Positions 1 to 8,600 of a DNA stretch of 10,602 nt are shown here, in pieces (within the stretch, counting starts at the first letter, position 1; each line of letters begins with the position of its first letter). A program made the translations under genes and the position numbers. Source of the DNA: Bacteroidales bacterium GP2 (GTDB taxonomy: Bacteria; Bacteroidota; Bacteroidia; Bacteroidales; Muribaculaceae). Below the pieces are notes generated by a model. It was not told the DNA's origin, did not search any database, and saw nothing but the letters and a program-made list of their open reading frames with translations. The DNA lies in the NCBI GenBank assembly GCA_001701115.1, contig DAAJ01000110.1, positions 1-10,602 of the forward strand. Direction: 5' to 3'.

Positions 1-68
1 TGTCAACCATTGACACATCATTATCCATATATGGTTTAATTATGGACCTTGAATAAAAGCAGTATTAT

Positions 69-118
69 AAAAAAACTCACTCCTGCACAAGCGTTGGAGA
101 ACTTATACAGGAGTGAGT
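69..118 (-). terminator. Intrinsic terminator of the sulfatase gene
   Basis: Read on the minus strand, a perfect 11-bp stem (arms 108-118 and 75-85, CAGGAGTGAGT pairing with ACTCACTCCTG) with a 22-base loop is followed by seven U (A-run 69-75 on the plus strand). It lies 50 bases past the sulfatase stop codon. No T-run follows on the plus-strand side, so it should work for minus-strand transcripts only. It indicates that the sulfatase transcript ends here and does not run into whatever lies left of the window. Confidence 0.8.
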
Positions 119-167
119 CTGATGTGAATCACTTCAATCGCTTTTGGTCGCGTTTATGTGATTTGTT

Positions 168-1760
168 TTAGTCGGTGATAGGATATTGTTCGCGGATGGG
201 ATCGTCATACTGCTCCTGAGCAGCTTTGAGCTTTGCCATCATACGTTTGGTAATTTCTTCTGTGCCGGGTTTGCCGTAGATATTGTTCATTTCTGAGGGG
301 TCTTCCTGGAGGTCAAAAAGTTCCCAATGGTCAATATCATTATAGAAGTGGATGAGTTTGTAGCGGTCATCACGCACTCCGTAGTGGCGCTTTACAGCAT
401 GCTCAGCGGGATATTCGTAGTAGTGGTAGTAGAGGTTGTCGCGCCATTCCTCAGGACCTTTCTCATCGCGAAGTAGGGGGAGAAGCGATACGCCCTGAAT
501 GTCCTCAGGCACTTCAACTCCTGCGAGTTCGAGGAATGTGGGAGCGTAGTCAATGTTCTGTACCATTTCAGGAACATCACCGCGGCGGTTGAATCCTTCA
601 GGAAGAAGCATCACAAGAGGTGTACGGAATGATTCCTCATACATGAAGCGTTTGTCAAACCAACCGTGCTCGCCCATATAGAAGCCCTGGTCGCTGGTGT
701 AGACAACGAGAGTGTTGTCAAGCATGTCATTCTTTTCAAGGTAGTCAAGCACTTTGCCTACATTGTCGTCAAGGCTCTTCACAACCTTCATGTAGTCGCG
801 CATATATCTCTGGAATTTCCATTCAGCAAGCTCCTTGCCGGTAAGATTTTTGGAATAGAAGTCGTCGATAATTGGCTGATAGTGCGCATCGAAAGCTGCA
901 CGCTGCGCGCTGTCCATGCGACCTATGAATGCAAGGTAGGTGTTTTTGAGGCGGGTGTTGACAGTGTCATTGAGCATCTTGAGGTCATAGATAATGTCCA
1001 TGTCCTTGTCGATAGACATTTCCTGTGCGGCTGCTGCAGGACGTCCCGCATAGTCATCATAGAAGTTTTCGGGTACGGGGAAATTGGTGTCCTCAAACAG
1101 AGCGAGGTCGCAGGTATCTGCAAGCCAGTCGCGGTGGATAGCCTTGTGGTGGATGAGTATAGCGAAAGGTTTGCTCTTGTCGCGTTCATTCTCAAGCCAG
1201 TTGAGGCTCTTCTCTGTGATGAGGTTGGTGAGGTAGCCATGCTCCGCAATTGTATCGCCGTTTTCGTGGATGAATCGGGGATTGTAGTAGTCACCCTGTC
1301 CGGGCACTATTTCCCAGCGGTCAAATCCTGTGGGCAGAGTCTCAAGGTGCCATTTGCCGAACAGCGCTGTCTGGTAACCAGCATTCTGCAAGTATTTCGG
1401 GAAAGTAGGCTGGCTGCCATCGAATACACTTGTTTCATTGCTTACAAATCCGTTCTTATGGCTGTGCTTGCCGGTGAGCATGCAAGCCCTTGAAGGTCCG
1501 CTGAGTGAGTTGGCAACAAAGCTGTTGGTGAATTTCACTCCGTCGCGTGCAATGCGGTCAAGGTTGGGAGTGTTCATGTACCTGGTGTCATAGCAGCTCA
1601 TCATTTGGGCTGTATGGTCATCGGTCATGATGTAAACGATGTTCATCGGTTTCTGCTGTGCCTGTTCCGCTGTTTTGGAGGTCGAGCAGCTTACCAACGG
1701 CACTATCGCGGCTGCGGCTGCGACCGGAAGGGTCACTGTGTTGGGTCTTAAATGTGTCAT
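168..1760 (-). CDS. Serine-type sulfatase lipoprotein (S1 family, possibly GlcNAc-6-sulfatase-like)
   Basis: A 530-residue exported sulfatase that hydrolyses sulfate esters, probably on glycans. The N-terminus has a hydrophobic stretch ending in a lipobox, LVSC, with Cys25 as the predicted lipidated residue, so it should be anchored to a membrane facing the periplasm or the surface. The metal-site aspartates D47-D48 (MTDDH) are followed by the sulfatase signature S87-G-P-S-R91 and LTG. Ser87 is the residue converted to formylglycine, which in bacteria needs an anaerobic radical SAM maturase; that enzyme is encoded divergently next door. Further conserved active-site candidates are K136/H138 (GKWH), H204/H205/H209 (HHKAIHR), D357-Q358 (TSDQG) and K370. 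From memory, HHKAIHRDW, the FYDDYAGR segment and the AQEMSI segment resemble the S1_11 subfamily, which includes GlcNAc-6-O-sulfatases of Bacteroides; this is an inference, and substrate specificity cannot be read here. The acidic surface-export signal of some Bacteroidetes lipoproteins is not obvious after Cys25 (STSKTAEQ). The start ATG at 1760 gives the complete signal peptide. Confidence 0.93.
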   Translation of the reverse strand: MTHLRPNTVTLPVAAAAAIVPLVSCSTSKTAEQAQQKPMNIVYIMTDDHTAQMMSCYDTRYMNTPNLDRIARDGVKFTNSFVANSLSGPSRACMLTGKHSHKNGFVSNETSVFDGSQPTFPKYLQNAGYQTALFGKWHLETLPTGFDRWEIVPGQGDYYNPRFIHENGDTIAEHGYLTNLITEKSLNWLENERDKSKPFAILIHHKAIHRDWLADTCDLALFEDTNFPVPENFYDDYAGRPAAAAQEMSIDKDMDIIYDLKMLNDTVNTRLKNTYLAFIGRMDSAQRAAFDAHYQPIIDDFYSKNLTGKELAEWKFQRYMRDYMKVVKSLDDNVGKVLDYLEKNDMLDNTLVVYTSDQGFYMGEHGWFDKRFMYEESFRTPLVMLLPEGFNRRGDVPEMVQNIDYAPTFLELAGVEVPEDIQGVSLLPLLRDEKGPEEWRDNLYYHYYEYPAEHAVKRHYGVRDDRYKLIHFYNDIDHWELFDLQEDPSEMNNIYGKPGTEEITKRMMAKLKAAQEQYDDPIREQYPITD

Positions 1761-1791
1761 TGAATAATTTAAGGTAATTGGTAATATATCG

Positions 1792-1799
1792 CAAAGATA
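1792..1799 (-). promoter_or_regulatory. Predicted -7 box of the sulfatase promoter
   Basis: On the minus strand this reads TATCTTTG, an exact match to the Bacteroidetes -7 consensus TAnnTTTG. It lies 31 bases before the sulfatase ATG, predicting a short leader of about 25 bases. I see no convincing -33 TTTG at the expected distance, so the promoter may be weak or need an activator. Confidence 0.5.
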
Positions 1800-1800
1800 A

Positions 1801-1830
1801 TTGTAATTTCCGGGATATGGATTAAATTTG
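1801..1830 (+). promoter_or_regulatory. Predicted promoter of the sulfatase-maturase gene
   Basis: TTG at 1801-1803 and TAAATTTG at 1823-1830 are separated by exactly 19 bases, matching the Bacteroidetes -33/-7 arrangement. Transcription would start a few bases after 1830. That leaves the GTG at 1833 without a leader and supports translation from the ATG at 1860. The element abuts the minus-strand -7 box of the sulfatase (1792-1799). Confidence 0.6.
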
Positions 1831-1859
1831 TAGTGTTTTCTTACTTTTTAAGCATTTCT

Positions 1860-3053
1860 ATGATAAATCCTTTTTCACATCCTATATATGTAATGCCTAA
1901 ACCGGTAGGGTCGGCATGTAATCTCGCTTGCGAGTACTGCTACTACCTTGAAAAGAAAGGGTACTATCCGGACGTGCGCCGGCAGCTTATGAGCGAAGCC
2001 ACTCTGGAAGAGTTTGTCAAGCAGTATATTGAGGCGCAGACCGCTCCGGAGGTGATGTTCACATGGCATGGCGGAGAGGCTACCATGCGTCCTGTTGAAT
2101 TTTACCGTAAGGCAATGGAATACCAGAAAAAATATGCCGCCGGCAGAAGGATTGAAAACTGCCTTCAAACCAATGGCACCCTGCTCACCGATGAATGGTG
2201 TCTTTTCCTCAAAGAAAATGACTGGCTTGTTGGAGTGTCTATTGACGGACCGCAGGAATTCCACGATGAATACCGGCACACCTCAGGAGGCAAGGCATCT
2301 TTTATGAATGTGATGCGTGGCATTAAGTTGTTGCAGAGGCACGGAGTTGAATGGAATGCCCTTGCTGTGGTAAACGACTACAATGCGGATTATCCAGTGG
2401 AGTTTTACAGGTTCTTCAAGGATATGGGGTGCCGGTTTATACAGTTCACCCCGGTGGTAGAGCGTATAAAAAAGGATAATATGCTTGCCGATGTGGGGGT
2501 TGAAGGGGAGCTCGCTCCATTTTCTGTCACCCCGGAGCAGTGGGGCAAGTTTCTTATAGGAGTGTTTGATGAATGGGTCAAGGAGGATGTCGGCAAGATT
2601 TTCGTCCAGATCTTTGATGCCACTCTTGCCAACTGGGTAGGGGAGCAGCCGGGTGTGTGCACCCTTGCCAAGCTGTGCGGTCATGCCTCGGCGATGGAGT
2701 GGAACGGCGATGTGTATTCATGCGACCACTTTGTCTTTCCTGCATACAAGTTAGGCAACATCCATGAGAAGCACATAATCGAAATGATGAATAGCGAGCA
2801 GCAGCAGAATTTCGGAGCGGCAAAGCAGGCAAGCCTTCCGGCTCAATGCCGTCAATGCAAGTGGCTTTTTGCCTGCAACGGCGAATGTCCCCGCAACAGG
2901 TTTGCGGTTACAGCATCAGGTGAACCAGGGCTGAATTACCTGTGCGAAGGCTACAGGATGTATTTTGAGCACGTTGCGCCTTATATGGATTTCATGGCTG
3001 GGGAGCTTAAGGCACAGCGTCCGCCGGCAAATGTAAACGGCAAGCGTTTTTAA
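1860..3053 (+). CDS. Anaerobic sulfatase-maturating enzyme (radical SAM/SPASM, anSME)
   Basis: A 397-residue cytoplasmic radical SAM enzyme that oxidises the active-site Ser or Cys of sulfatases to 3-oxoalanine (formylglycine). Near the N-terminus C20-x3-C24-x2-C27 (CNLACEYC) binds the SAM-cleaving [4Fe-4S] cluster, and GGEAT at 71-75 is the SAM-binding motif. The C-terminal SPASM domain keeps eight cysteines (C267, C273, C288, C330, C333, C339, C343, C362), enough for the two auxiliary [4Fe-4S] clusters known in this family. D289, directly after C288 (SCDHF), matches the Asp proposed as catalytic base in characterised anSMEs. All eleven expected cluster ligands are therefore present and the enzyme should be functional. 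The reading frame extends upstream to a GTG at 1833, but ATG 1860 is preferred because the predicted -7 box ends at 1830 and the start MINPFSHPIYVMPKPVGSACN looks like the usual family N-terminus. It is divergent from the Ser-type sulfatase it probably activates, and may serve other sulfatases in the cell. Confidence 0.95.
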   Translation: MINPFSHPIYVMPKPVGSACNLACEYCYYLEKKGYYPDVRRQLMSEATLEEFVKQYIEAQTAPEVMFTWHGGEATMRPVEFYRKAMEYQKKYAAGRRIENCLQTNGTLLTDEWCLFLKENDWLVGVSIDGPQEFHDEYRHTSGGKASFMNVMRGIKLLQRHGVEWNALAVVNDYNADYPVEFYRFFKDMGCRFIQFTPVVERIKKDNMLADVGVEGELAPFSVTPEQWGKFLIGVFDEWVKEDVGKIFVQIFDATLANWVGEQPGVCTLAKLCGHASAMEWNGDVYSCDHFVFPAYKLGNIHEKHIIEMMNSEQQQNFGAAKQASLPAQCRQCKWLFACNGECPRNRFAVTASGEPGLNYLCEGYRMYFEHVAPYMDFMAGELKAQRPPANVNGKRF

Positions 3054-3086
3054 TTTAGGGCGCTGATTAAGAAAGTATAAAATGCC

Positions 3087-3121
3087 AAACGGCTCCTCTG
3101 TCATGCACTGAGGAGCCGTTT
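3087..3121. terminator. Bidirectional terminator between convergent genes
   Basis: A perfect 12-bp stem, AAACGGCTCCTC (3087-3098) and GAGGAGCCGTTT (3110-3121), encloses an 11-base loop. The stem ends are A/T-rich on both sides. It lies 33 bases after the maturase stop and 28 bases after the end of the minus-strand barrel gene, so it can end both transcripts. The U-run is short (TTT then ATATAT), so efficiency may differ by direction. Confidence 0.8.
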
Positions 3122-3149
3122 ATATATGTGATTGCCTTATAAAGTCAGG

Positions 3150-5444
3150 TCACATCTTCAACAGTGAGGAGCCGCTGTCGCTGTTGTTGAGGTTGCGTCG
3201 TCCGGTACGGAAAATAGAACCGAAGTTGGTGTTATAGCTCACAGATAACACAACCATGTTGCTGTTGTTCTTGATGTAGCGGTCAGTGGTTGTCGGGTTG
3301 ACGTGTGAGTAGTTCCAAGACGGGTACCGGGTGCCTTTCTTGTCAAACATATACATCCAGCTTATCCCTAACGTCCAATGTTTGTTGGGCGTGTATTCAA
3401 AATCCAGCGCGTCGCCGTTCTCCTGTTTGCTTACATAAGTGCCCCCGAGGTATTTGCCGGGAATCTTGCGCCAGTAGGAAATGGTGTAAGGTCCCTTGTT
3501 CCACCACACAGTGAAATTAGCATGGAAAGTGTTCAGCACATGGCACCAGCCGTTACCCATGGTTTCATAGTGGGATGCGCCTATGCTGACATTCGCACCG
3601 AACCCCTTGATGTCATTAAGCTGCATGTTCAGGTTGGCGTATCCCATCCATGCTTTACGTGCGTTGATTGTCTGGGACAGGAAAAGTTTGTTGCCGAGAT
3701 ATGCCACATCGTTCATGATGAAATTATGCACAGTGCGATAGGACATCAGTAATGACGTGTTGAACTTTTTATGCTGGAATGAAGGCATAAGCTGTATGAG
3801 GAAGTTCTCCGAAACTTTCAGGTCAGGATTTCCGTTGGAAACAAGGTAAGGGGTTGTCTGCTGCGGATAATCAGTAAGTGATGACAGTGAAGGAATTTCC
3901 GGCGAGTACATGAAAGCGCTGCTAATATTCCATTTCTTGGACATGCGCCATGATGCCTGCACAGTAGAGATGTTCCGTATAAATTTGCGCTTGTTCATGT
4001 CGTTGTTTATCCAGAACATTTTCATTCCGGTGCTTGCGGAAAGGTACACCTTGCCGATGCTCTTGCCGAGCCGTGCATAAACATAATTGTTGTTTTCAGT
4101 CAGCACAGGCTTGTAGTCTGATGAAAGGTATGTATTGGTGCTGTGGGATACAGTATTCTGGTAGCCTCCGGACAATGAAGTATTGTCGTTGAAATTATGG
4201 ATATAGCTGACCTCGGATATCAATGACTGGCGACGGCTGTTGACATTCATTATATATGTTTGTTCGCTGTCATCACTGAAAACATAATTGTTGTCCCTGC
4301 GGTAATCGCTTGAGCTCAGTGTGCCCACAACCTGCACTTCAAGCGAATTCTTGTCATTGAAGTCCTGGCGAAGGAAAAGGTCAAGCGATGGTGCGAAATC
4401 CTTGCTTTTCGACTTGTTTGTGTTGTCGTAATTCCCTAATTCGGAGTCAATAGTGGAGGCATAGCTGCGCCTGGTGTTGTAGGAAGGCGTTGCGGTGAAT
4501 GTTGCAGAAAACAAGGTCTTGCTGCTTGGGCTGTAATCGTACTTCAACTTCATCTGGTGGTAATGGTAGTTGAATGGATTGCGGTCGTGCGATTCAAGGT
4601 TCACCCTGAAATCATCGCCGATGTAGCTTTCTGTTTTAAAGTCGTACACATCCTGATAGTTGCGCCACGACGGATTGTAGGATAGTGTGAACTGTGAAGG
4701 TCCCTGGTGGTATGAGGTGCGTATGTTCGCGTCTACAAAAGTAGTGCTCACCGCGCTTCGTCCCCAGCTGTAGAACTGACCGCCGTCCGTGCGCTTTTTG
4801 AGGGTGATGTTTATGAGTCCGCTTGTGCCTTTGTCGGCATACCTCGCGGGGGTAACGCGGGAATACTCGATTTTCTCGATGTCCTTCGGCTGCAATGCCT
4901 GAACATCCTCTATGGATGAGGGCACTCCGTTTATCAATATCATCGGGGAACCGCCGTCAACACTCAGTGTGCGGTTTATAGGGTTAGCTTCCAGTCCGGC
5001 AAGAGGAAGTTTCTGGAACAGGCTGATTGAAGTTGAGGATGCCTTGACATCGGCGCCTGAAGGGTACACTATAGTCCTGCCTTTTGAGTGGATAACCTGG
5101 TTTGCCGTAACAGTCACCTCATCGATGGTCAGCGCTTCATCAAGGTAAACTGTGCCTACATTGAGGTTCTTGCTCCCGGCTTCTATAATTATGGTGGTTG
5201 CGGCATATCCGGTCATGCCGATTTCAAGCGTCAGAGCCGATTTCAGGTCTGTGCTTAGTGAAAAAGCGCCGTCAGCCGCAGTCTGCGCGCCGGTTATGAG
5301 TTTGTCTCCCAGCAAAATCTTGCATGATGCGCCTGCAACGGCAGTTGAATCGTAGCTTGACAGCACGTTGCCTTGTATGAGCCTCGCGCTCAACGGGCTT
5401 GTCGCGGAAATGAGAACAAATAACAAAAATGTAAGATGTTTCAT
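3150..5444 (-). CDS. TonB-dependent-receptor-like outer-membrane beta-barrel protein
   Basis: A 764-residue outer-membrane protein. Residues 1-20 (MKHLTFLLFVLISATSPLSA) form a signal peptide. Residues 21-102 form a carboxypeptidase-regulatory-like beta-sandwich (LIQGNVLSSYDSTAVAGA, AADGAFSL), and about 108-217 form a plug (DEVTVTANQ, MILINGVPSS, DIEKIEYSR, GTSGLINITLKKR). The remainder is rich in alternating aromatic and polar strands typical of a large barrel. It resembles the outer-membrane beta-barrel family of TonB-dependent receptors that occur without a SusD lipoprotein; no SusD-like gene is adjacent. The ligand is unknown: uptake of an oligosaccharide, peptide or metal chelate are all possible. 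The frame extends to an ATG at 5501, but that precedes the signal peptide by 19 residues and overlaps the predicted promoter, so 5444 is the chosen start. It converges on the maturase gene and diverges from the hydrolase gene. Confidence 0.85.
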   Translation of the reverse strand: MKHLTFLLFVLISATSPLSARLIQGNVLSSYDSTAVAGASCKILLGDKLITGAQTAADGAFSLSTDLKSALTLEIGMTGYAATTIIIEAGSKNLNVGTVYLDEALTIDEVTVTANQVIHSKGRTIVYPSGADVKASSTSISLFQKLPLAGLEANPINRTLSVDGGSPMILINGVPSSIEDVQALQPKDIEKIEYSRVTPARYADKGTSGLINITLKKRTDGGQFYSWGRSAVSTTFVDANIRTSYHQGPSQFTLSYNPSWRNYQDVYDFKTESYIGDDFRVNLESHDRNPFNYHYHQMKLKYDYSPSSKTLFSATFTATPSYNTRRSYASTIDSELGNYDNTNKSKSKDFAPSLDLFLRQDFNDKNSLEVQVVGTLSSSDYRRDNNYVFSDDSEQTYIMNVNSRRQSLISEVSYIHNFNDNTSLSGGYQNTVSHSTNTYLSSDYKPVLTENNNYVYARLGKSIGKVYLSASTGMKMFWINNDMNKRKFIRNISTVQASWRMSKKWNISSAFMYSPEIPSLSSLTDYPQQTTPYLVSNGNPDLKVSENFLIQLMPSFQHKKFNTSLLMSYRTVHNFIMNDVAYLGNKLFLSQTINARKAWMGYANLNMQLNDIKGFGANVSIGASHYETMGNGWCHVLNTFHANFTVWWNKGPYTISYWRKIPGKYLGGTYVSKQENGDALDFEYTPNKHWTLGISWMYMFDKKGTRYPSWNYSHVNPTTTDRYIKNNSNMVVLSVSYNTNFGSIFRTGRRNLNNSDSGSSLLKM

Positions 5445-5489
5445 ACTACAAAAAATGAATGTAATTATTATTTGAAAGCAATTTGGGCG

Positions 5490-5516
5490 CAAATATAGCA
5501 TTTATTTGCCGCTAAA
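5490..5516 (-). promoter_or_regulatory. Predicted promoter of the outer-membrane barrel gene
   Basis: On the minus strand 5497-5490 reads TATATTTG, an exact TAnnTTTG -7 box. A poor -33 candidate (TTTAG, 5516-5512) sits 14 bases further upstream, shorter than the usual 19. The predicted transcript would start near 5483, with a leader of about 40 bases to the ATG at 5444. This argues against the ATG at 5501. Confidence 0.5.
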
Positions 5517-5597
5517 TGTGGAAGTATGTTAATTTTTTTTGAAGTTGGAATGTTTTTGTTAACTTCGGGGTGGTTATGCATTTATGATTAATAAGGA

Positions 5598-5625
5598 TTG
5601 GTAAGCGTCAGATACATTAATTTTA
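5598..5625 (+). promoter_or_regulatory. Weak candidate promoter of the hydrolase gene
   Basis: TTG at 5598-5600 and TAATTTTA at 5618-5625 (seven of eight to TAnnTTTG) are 17 bases apart, just upstream of the ATG at 5639. The match is imperfect and the leader would be very short. The upstream intergenic DNA also has eight T at 5533-5540 and a 6-bp inverted repeat GAAGTT/AACTTC (5541-5546, 5561-5566), which could be an operator but may be chance. Confidence 0.3.
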
Positions 5626-5638
5626 AAGCAAATGTAGC

Positions 5639-8600
5639 ATGAAATTTATACTATCTGCGTTGACTGCCGCCTCTATGGCTTTTTGCGCCGCGGCAGTCCC
5701 GACAATCTCCCCCACCTATGACTATCGTGTCCCGTCACCGTCATGGAGCGAGTCTTTCGGCAATCATCGCGCTGTGCTGTATATCGGCAAACCCTCCGAG
5801 GTCGTGGGCTTGGATTTCAGCTGGCGCCGTCATGATGCCGCTATCGCCAACACCCGTTTCCTGATTGTGAATGCCGAAACAGGTGACACTGTAAAAAATG
5901 TGCGGCGTATCGAAGTCACCCCCGAGCAATGCCGCATACAGTTTGGTCCGGTAACCGAAAAAGGCACCTATTATTTCTATTACATGCCGTACCGGGTGCA
6001 GTTTGAAACCGGCTTTTGCCGTGGCGGTTACCTCCCTCCTGAGGCTGCCCCTGCAGGAGAGTGGCTCAAAGCTGCTGAAAAAGCGCGCAAAACACCTATG
6101 GCAAAAATCGAAGCGGTGGAGGCGCGCACAGGCTTTGACAGCTTCTTCCCTATGGAGGTGCCGGCAACAAAAGCAGAGGAGCAGGCATATACCGCAGCTG
6201 CGCCACGCCCATTCTACCTCTTTCCGGAGGACCGCATGGCGCCTATACGCATGAAAGACGCTATTCCGGTCAAATGGCTCGGATATAAGCAAGGAACAGG
6301 ATTTGACGGTTCTGCAAAGCCCAATGAATATTATACTTTCCAGGTTGGAGTATGGAATCCCTCTTCTGCTGTCGACAGCTTGTCATATTCTATTACCGAT
6401 TTGAAATCATCCGACGGAATCATCCCATCTTCAGCGGTGACATGCTTCAATCTTGAAGGCGTGGACCCTTATGGCAAGGAGTTTACAAAAGTTGTGGATG
6501 TGAAGCGGGGAGGAGTGCAGGCGCTTTGGTTCGGAGTTGATATTGCTGCCAACCAGGCTCCCGGCACATATAAAGGCACCCTCACGGTTGCAGATGCGGC
6601 ACATGGTTCAGCAACAATTCCGGTGACTATAAATGTAGGAGGAGAAAAGCTGGATGACCGTGGTGATTCCAATCCGTTTCTAATGACCCGCCTGCGTTGG
6701 CTCAATTCTACCATTGGTTCCGGCGATACCCCTGTAGCGCCATATAGCGCGGTGACAGTAAGCGGTAACACTCTCTCATGTTCCAACAGGAGCGTTGTGC
6801 TTGACCCCGTTACTGGAATGCCGCAGCAGATAGTGTCTTTCGGCAATGATATCCTGTATTCCCCCATGCGTTTCATCATCACTCCGGCAAATACCGGCAA
6901 AGCGCTTGTGCTCAATGGCTCTCCGCGTGTCATTGAGAGCACTTCCGGTCATGCCACTGTTGCATGGGAGGCATCTTCAGATGGCATTGAAGTGGCAATG
7001 AAGGCTGTGCTCGAGTATGACGGTCGTATGGATTACAATTTTTCCATTACCTCTTCCAAGGATGTTGCGCTCTCTGACATTAGGCTTGAATTGCCGGTGC
7101 GCCGCGATATAGCGTCCTATTTCCTCGGCATAGGGTTGCCGGGGCAGGACACCCCTATGAGTTACGATGGCAGGTGGGATGCGCCTGAAATGACAGTCAA
7201 CAGCTTCGGCGTTTCCATTGCCACATCGGAGCAGAAGCAGTGGCTCTGGCCTTTTGACAGCTATTGGATTGGAAACGCCCATGCCGGGCTGCACATGGAG
7301 TTGCGTGGCAGCGACTACACCGGTCCGCTCCTCAATGTGTACCGTCCCGCTTACCCGGAAAGCTGGCATAATGGCGGCGCAGGCGGCTTTTCTATCCGCA
7401 CCACTGACAATGAGGTCACTGTAACCGCATATTCCGGAGCCCGGCAGCTTAAGGCTGGTGATACTGTGGACTATGAGTTCGCTTTCCTGATTACCCCAGT
7501 CAAGGAAATCAATATGCGCTCGCAGTTTACGGACCGCTATTTCCATAACGGCTCACACCCCGAGCCTTCACAGGAGGAGTATGAAAAAGGGGTGCGGATT
7601 ATTAACGTGCATCAGGGCAACGAGCTTAATCCGTTCATTAATTATCCCTTCCTCACAGTCGATTCTATTAAGGCGTTTACCGACCGCTGGCATGCCAAAG
7701 GCGCGAAAGTCAAGGCATATTACACTCTGCGTGAGCTCAGCGACGCTTTCCCTGAAATATGGGCTATACGCAGCCTTGGTGATGAGGTGCTTCGGGGAGG
7801 TAACGGCGGAGGCTATAACTGGCTGCGTGAGCATCTGGTATCTGACTACACTCCCCAATGGTACGAGCATTTCAAGGGCGAGACTCCGGCTGGAGTTTCC
7901 GCAGATGCCGCAATCCTCACCTCGGAAAGCGATTCGCGCTGGTACAATTATTATATAGAAGGACTCGCCTGGATGGTGCGCAATATGGACATTGACGGCA
8001 TTTACCTTGACGATGTTTCCTTTGACCGCCGTATTCTACAGCGCATGCGCCGCGCCATGGAAGAGGTTAAGCCGGGATGCATGATTGACCTCCATTCAAA
8101 TACCGGCTTCTCTATCGGTGCCGCAAACCAGTATGCCGAGTTTTTCCCGTATGTCGATAAGCTTTGGTTTGGAGAAAGTTTCCTTTATGACAAAATGACA
8201 CCGGCAAACTGGCTCGTGGAGTCCTCCGGAATACCGTTCGGTCTTACAGGTGATATGCTTTACCGCGGAGGAAATCCCTGGCTTGGAATGCAGTATGGCA
8301 TGACAGTGCGCTATCCCTGGTTTACCGAGGGCGTCAATTGTGATCCTACCCAGATATGGAAAGTTTGGGACGATTTCGGCATTGACAACTCCACTATGTA
8401 TGGTTTCTGGGAGGAAAATGTGCCTGTGGTGGCATCTGATTCCGATGTTAAAGTCACTGTTTACCGCAAGCCGGATGGCAGGCTTCTGCTATCGGTAGGT
8501 AATTATACCGATGAAACCCGCGATGTCACCCTCAATTTCGATTGGGAGGCTCTTGGGTTTGATCCATCTAAAACAATCCTCACCTCTCCTGAAGTCAAAG

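Noticed and set aside
1..34. Inverted repeat TGTCAA/TTGACA (1-15) and palindrome CCATATATGG (25-34) at the left edge
   Set aside because: Short, AT-rich and cut off from their context by the window edge; no promoter or gene can be tied to them.
666..1493. A 275-codon open frame on the plus strand, antisense to the sulfatase
   Set aside because: It lies wholly inside a gene with clear catalytic motifs, its translation has no recognisable domain, and it is a codon-bias shadow of the opposite strand.
1833..1859. GTG-initiated N-terminal extension of the maturase (MFSYFLSIS)
   Set aside because: The GTG is only three bases after the predicted -7 box, and the extension does not resemble the family N-terminus.
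5445..5501. ATG-initiated 19-residue extension of the barrel protein
   Set aside because: It would bury the signal peptide and overlaps the predicted -7 box.
5741..6292. A 183-codon open frame on the minus strand inside the hydrolase gene (similarly 6977-7546)
   Set aside because: The translations are Cys/His/Arg-rich and unrecognisable, with no promoter or leader; shadows of the real gene.
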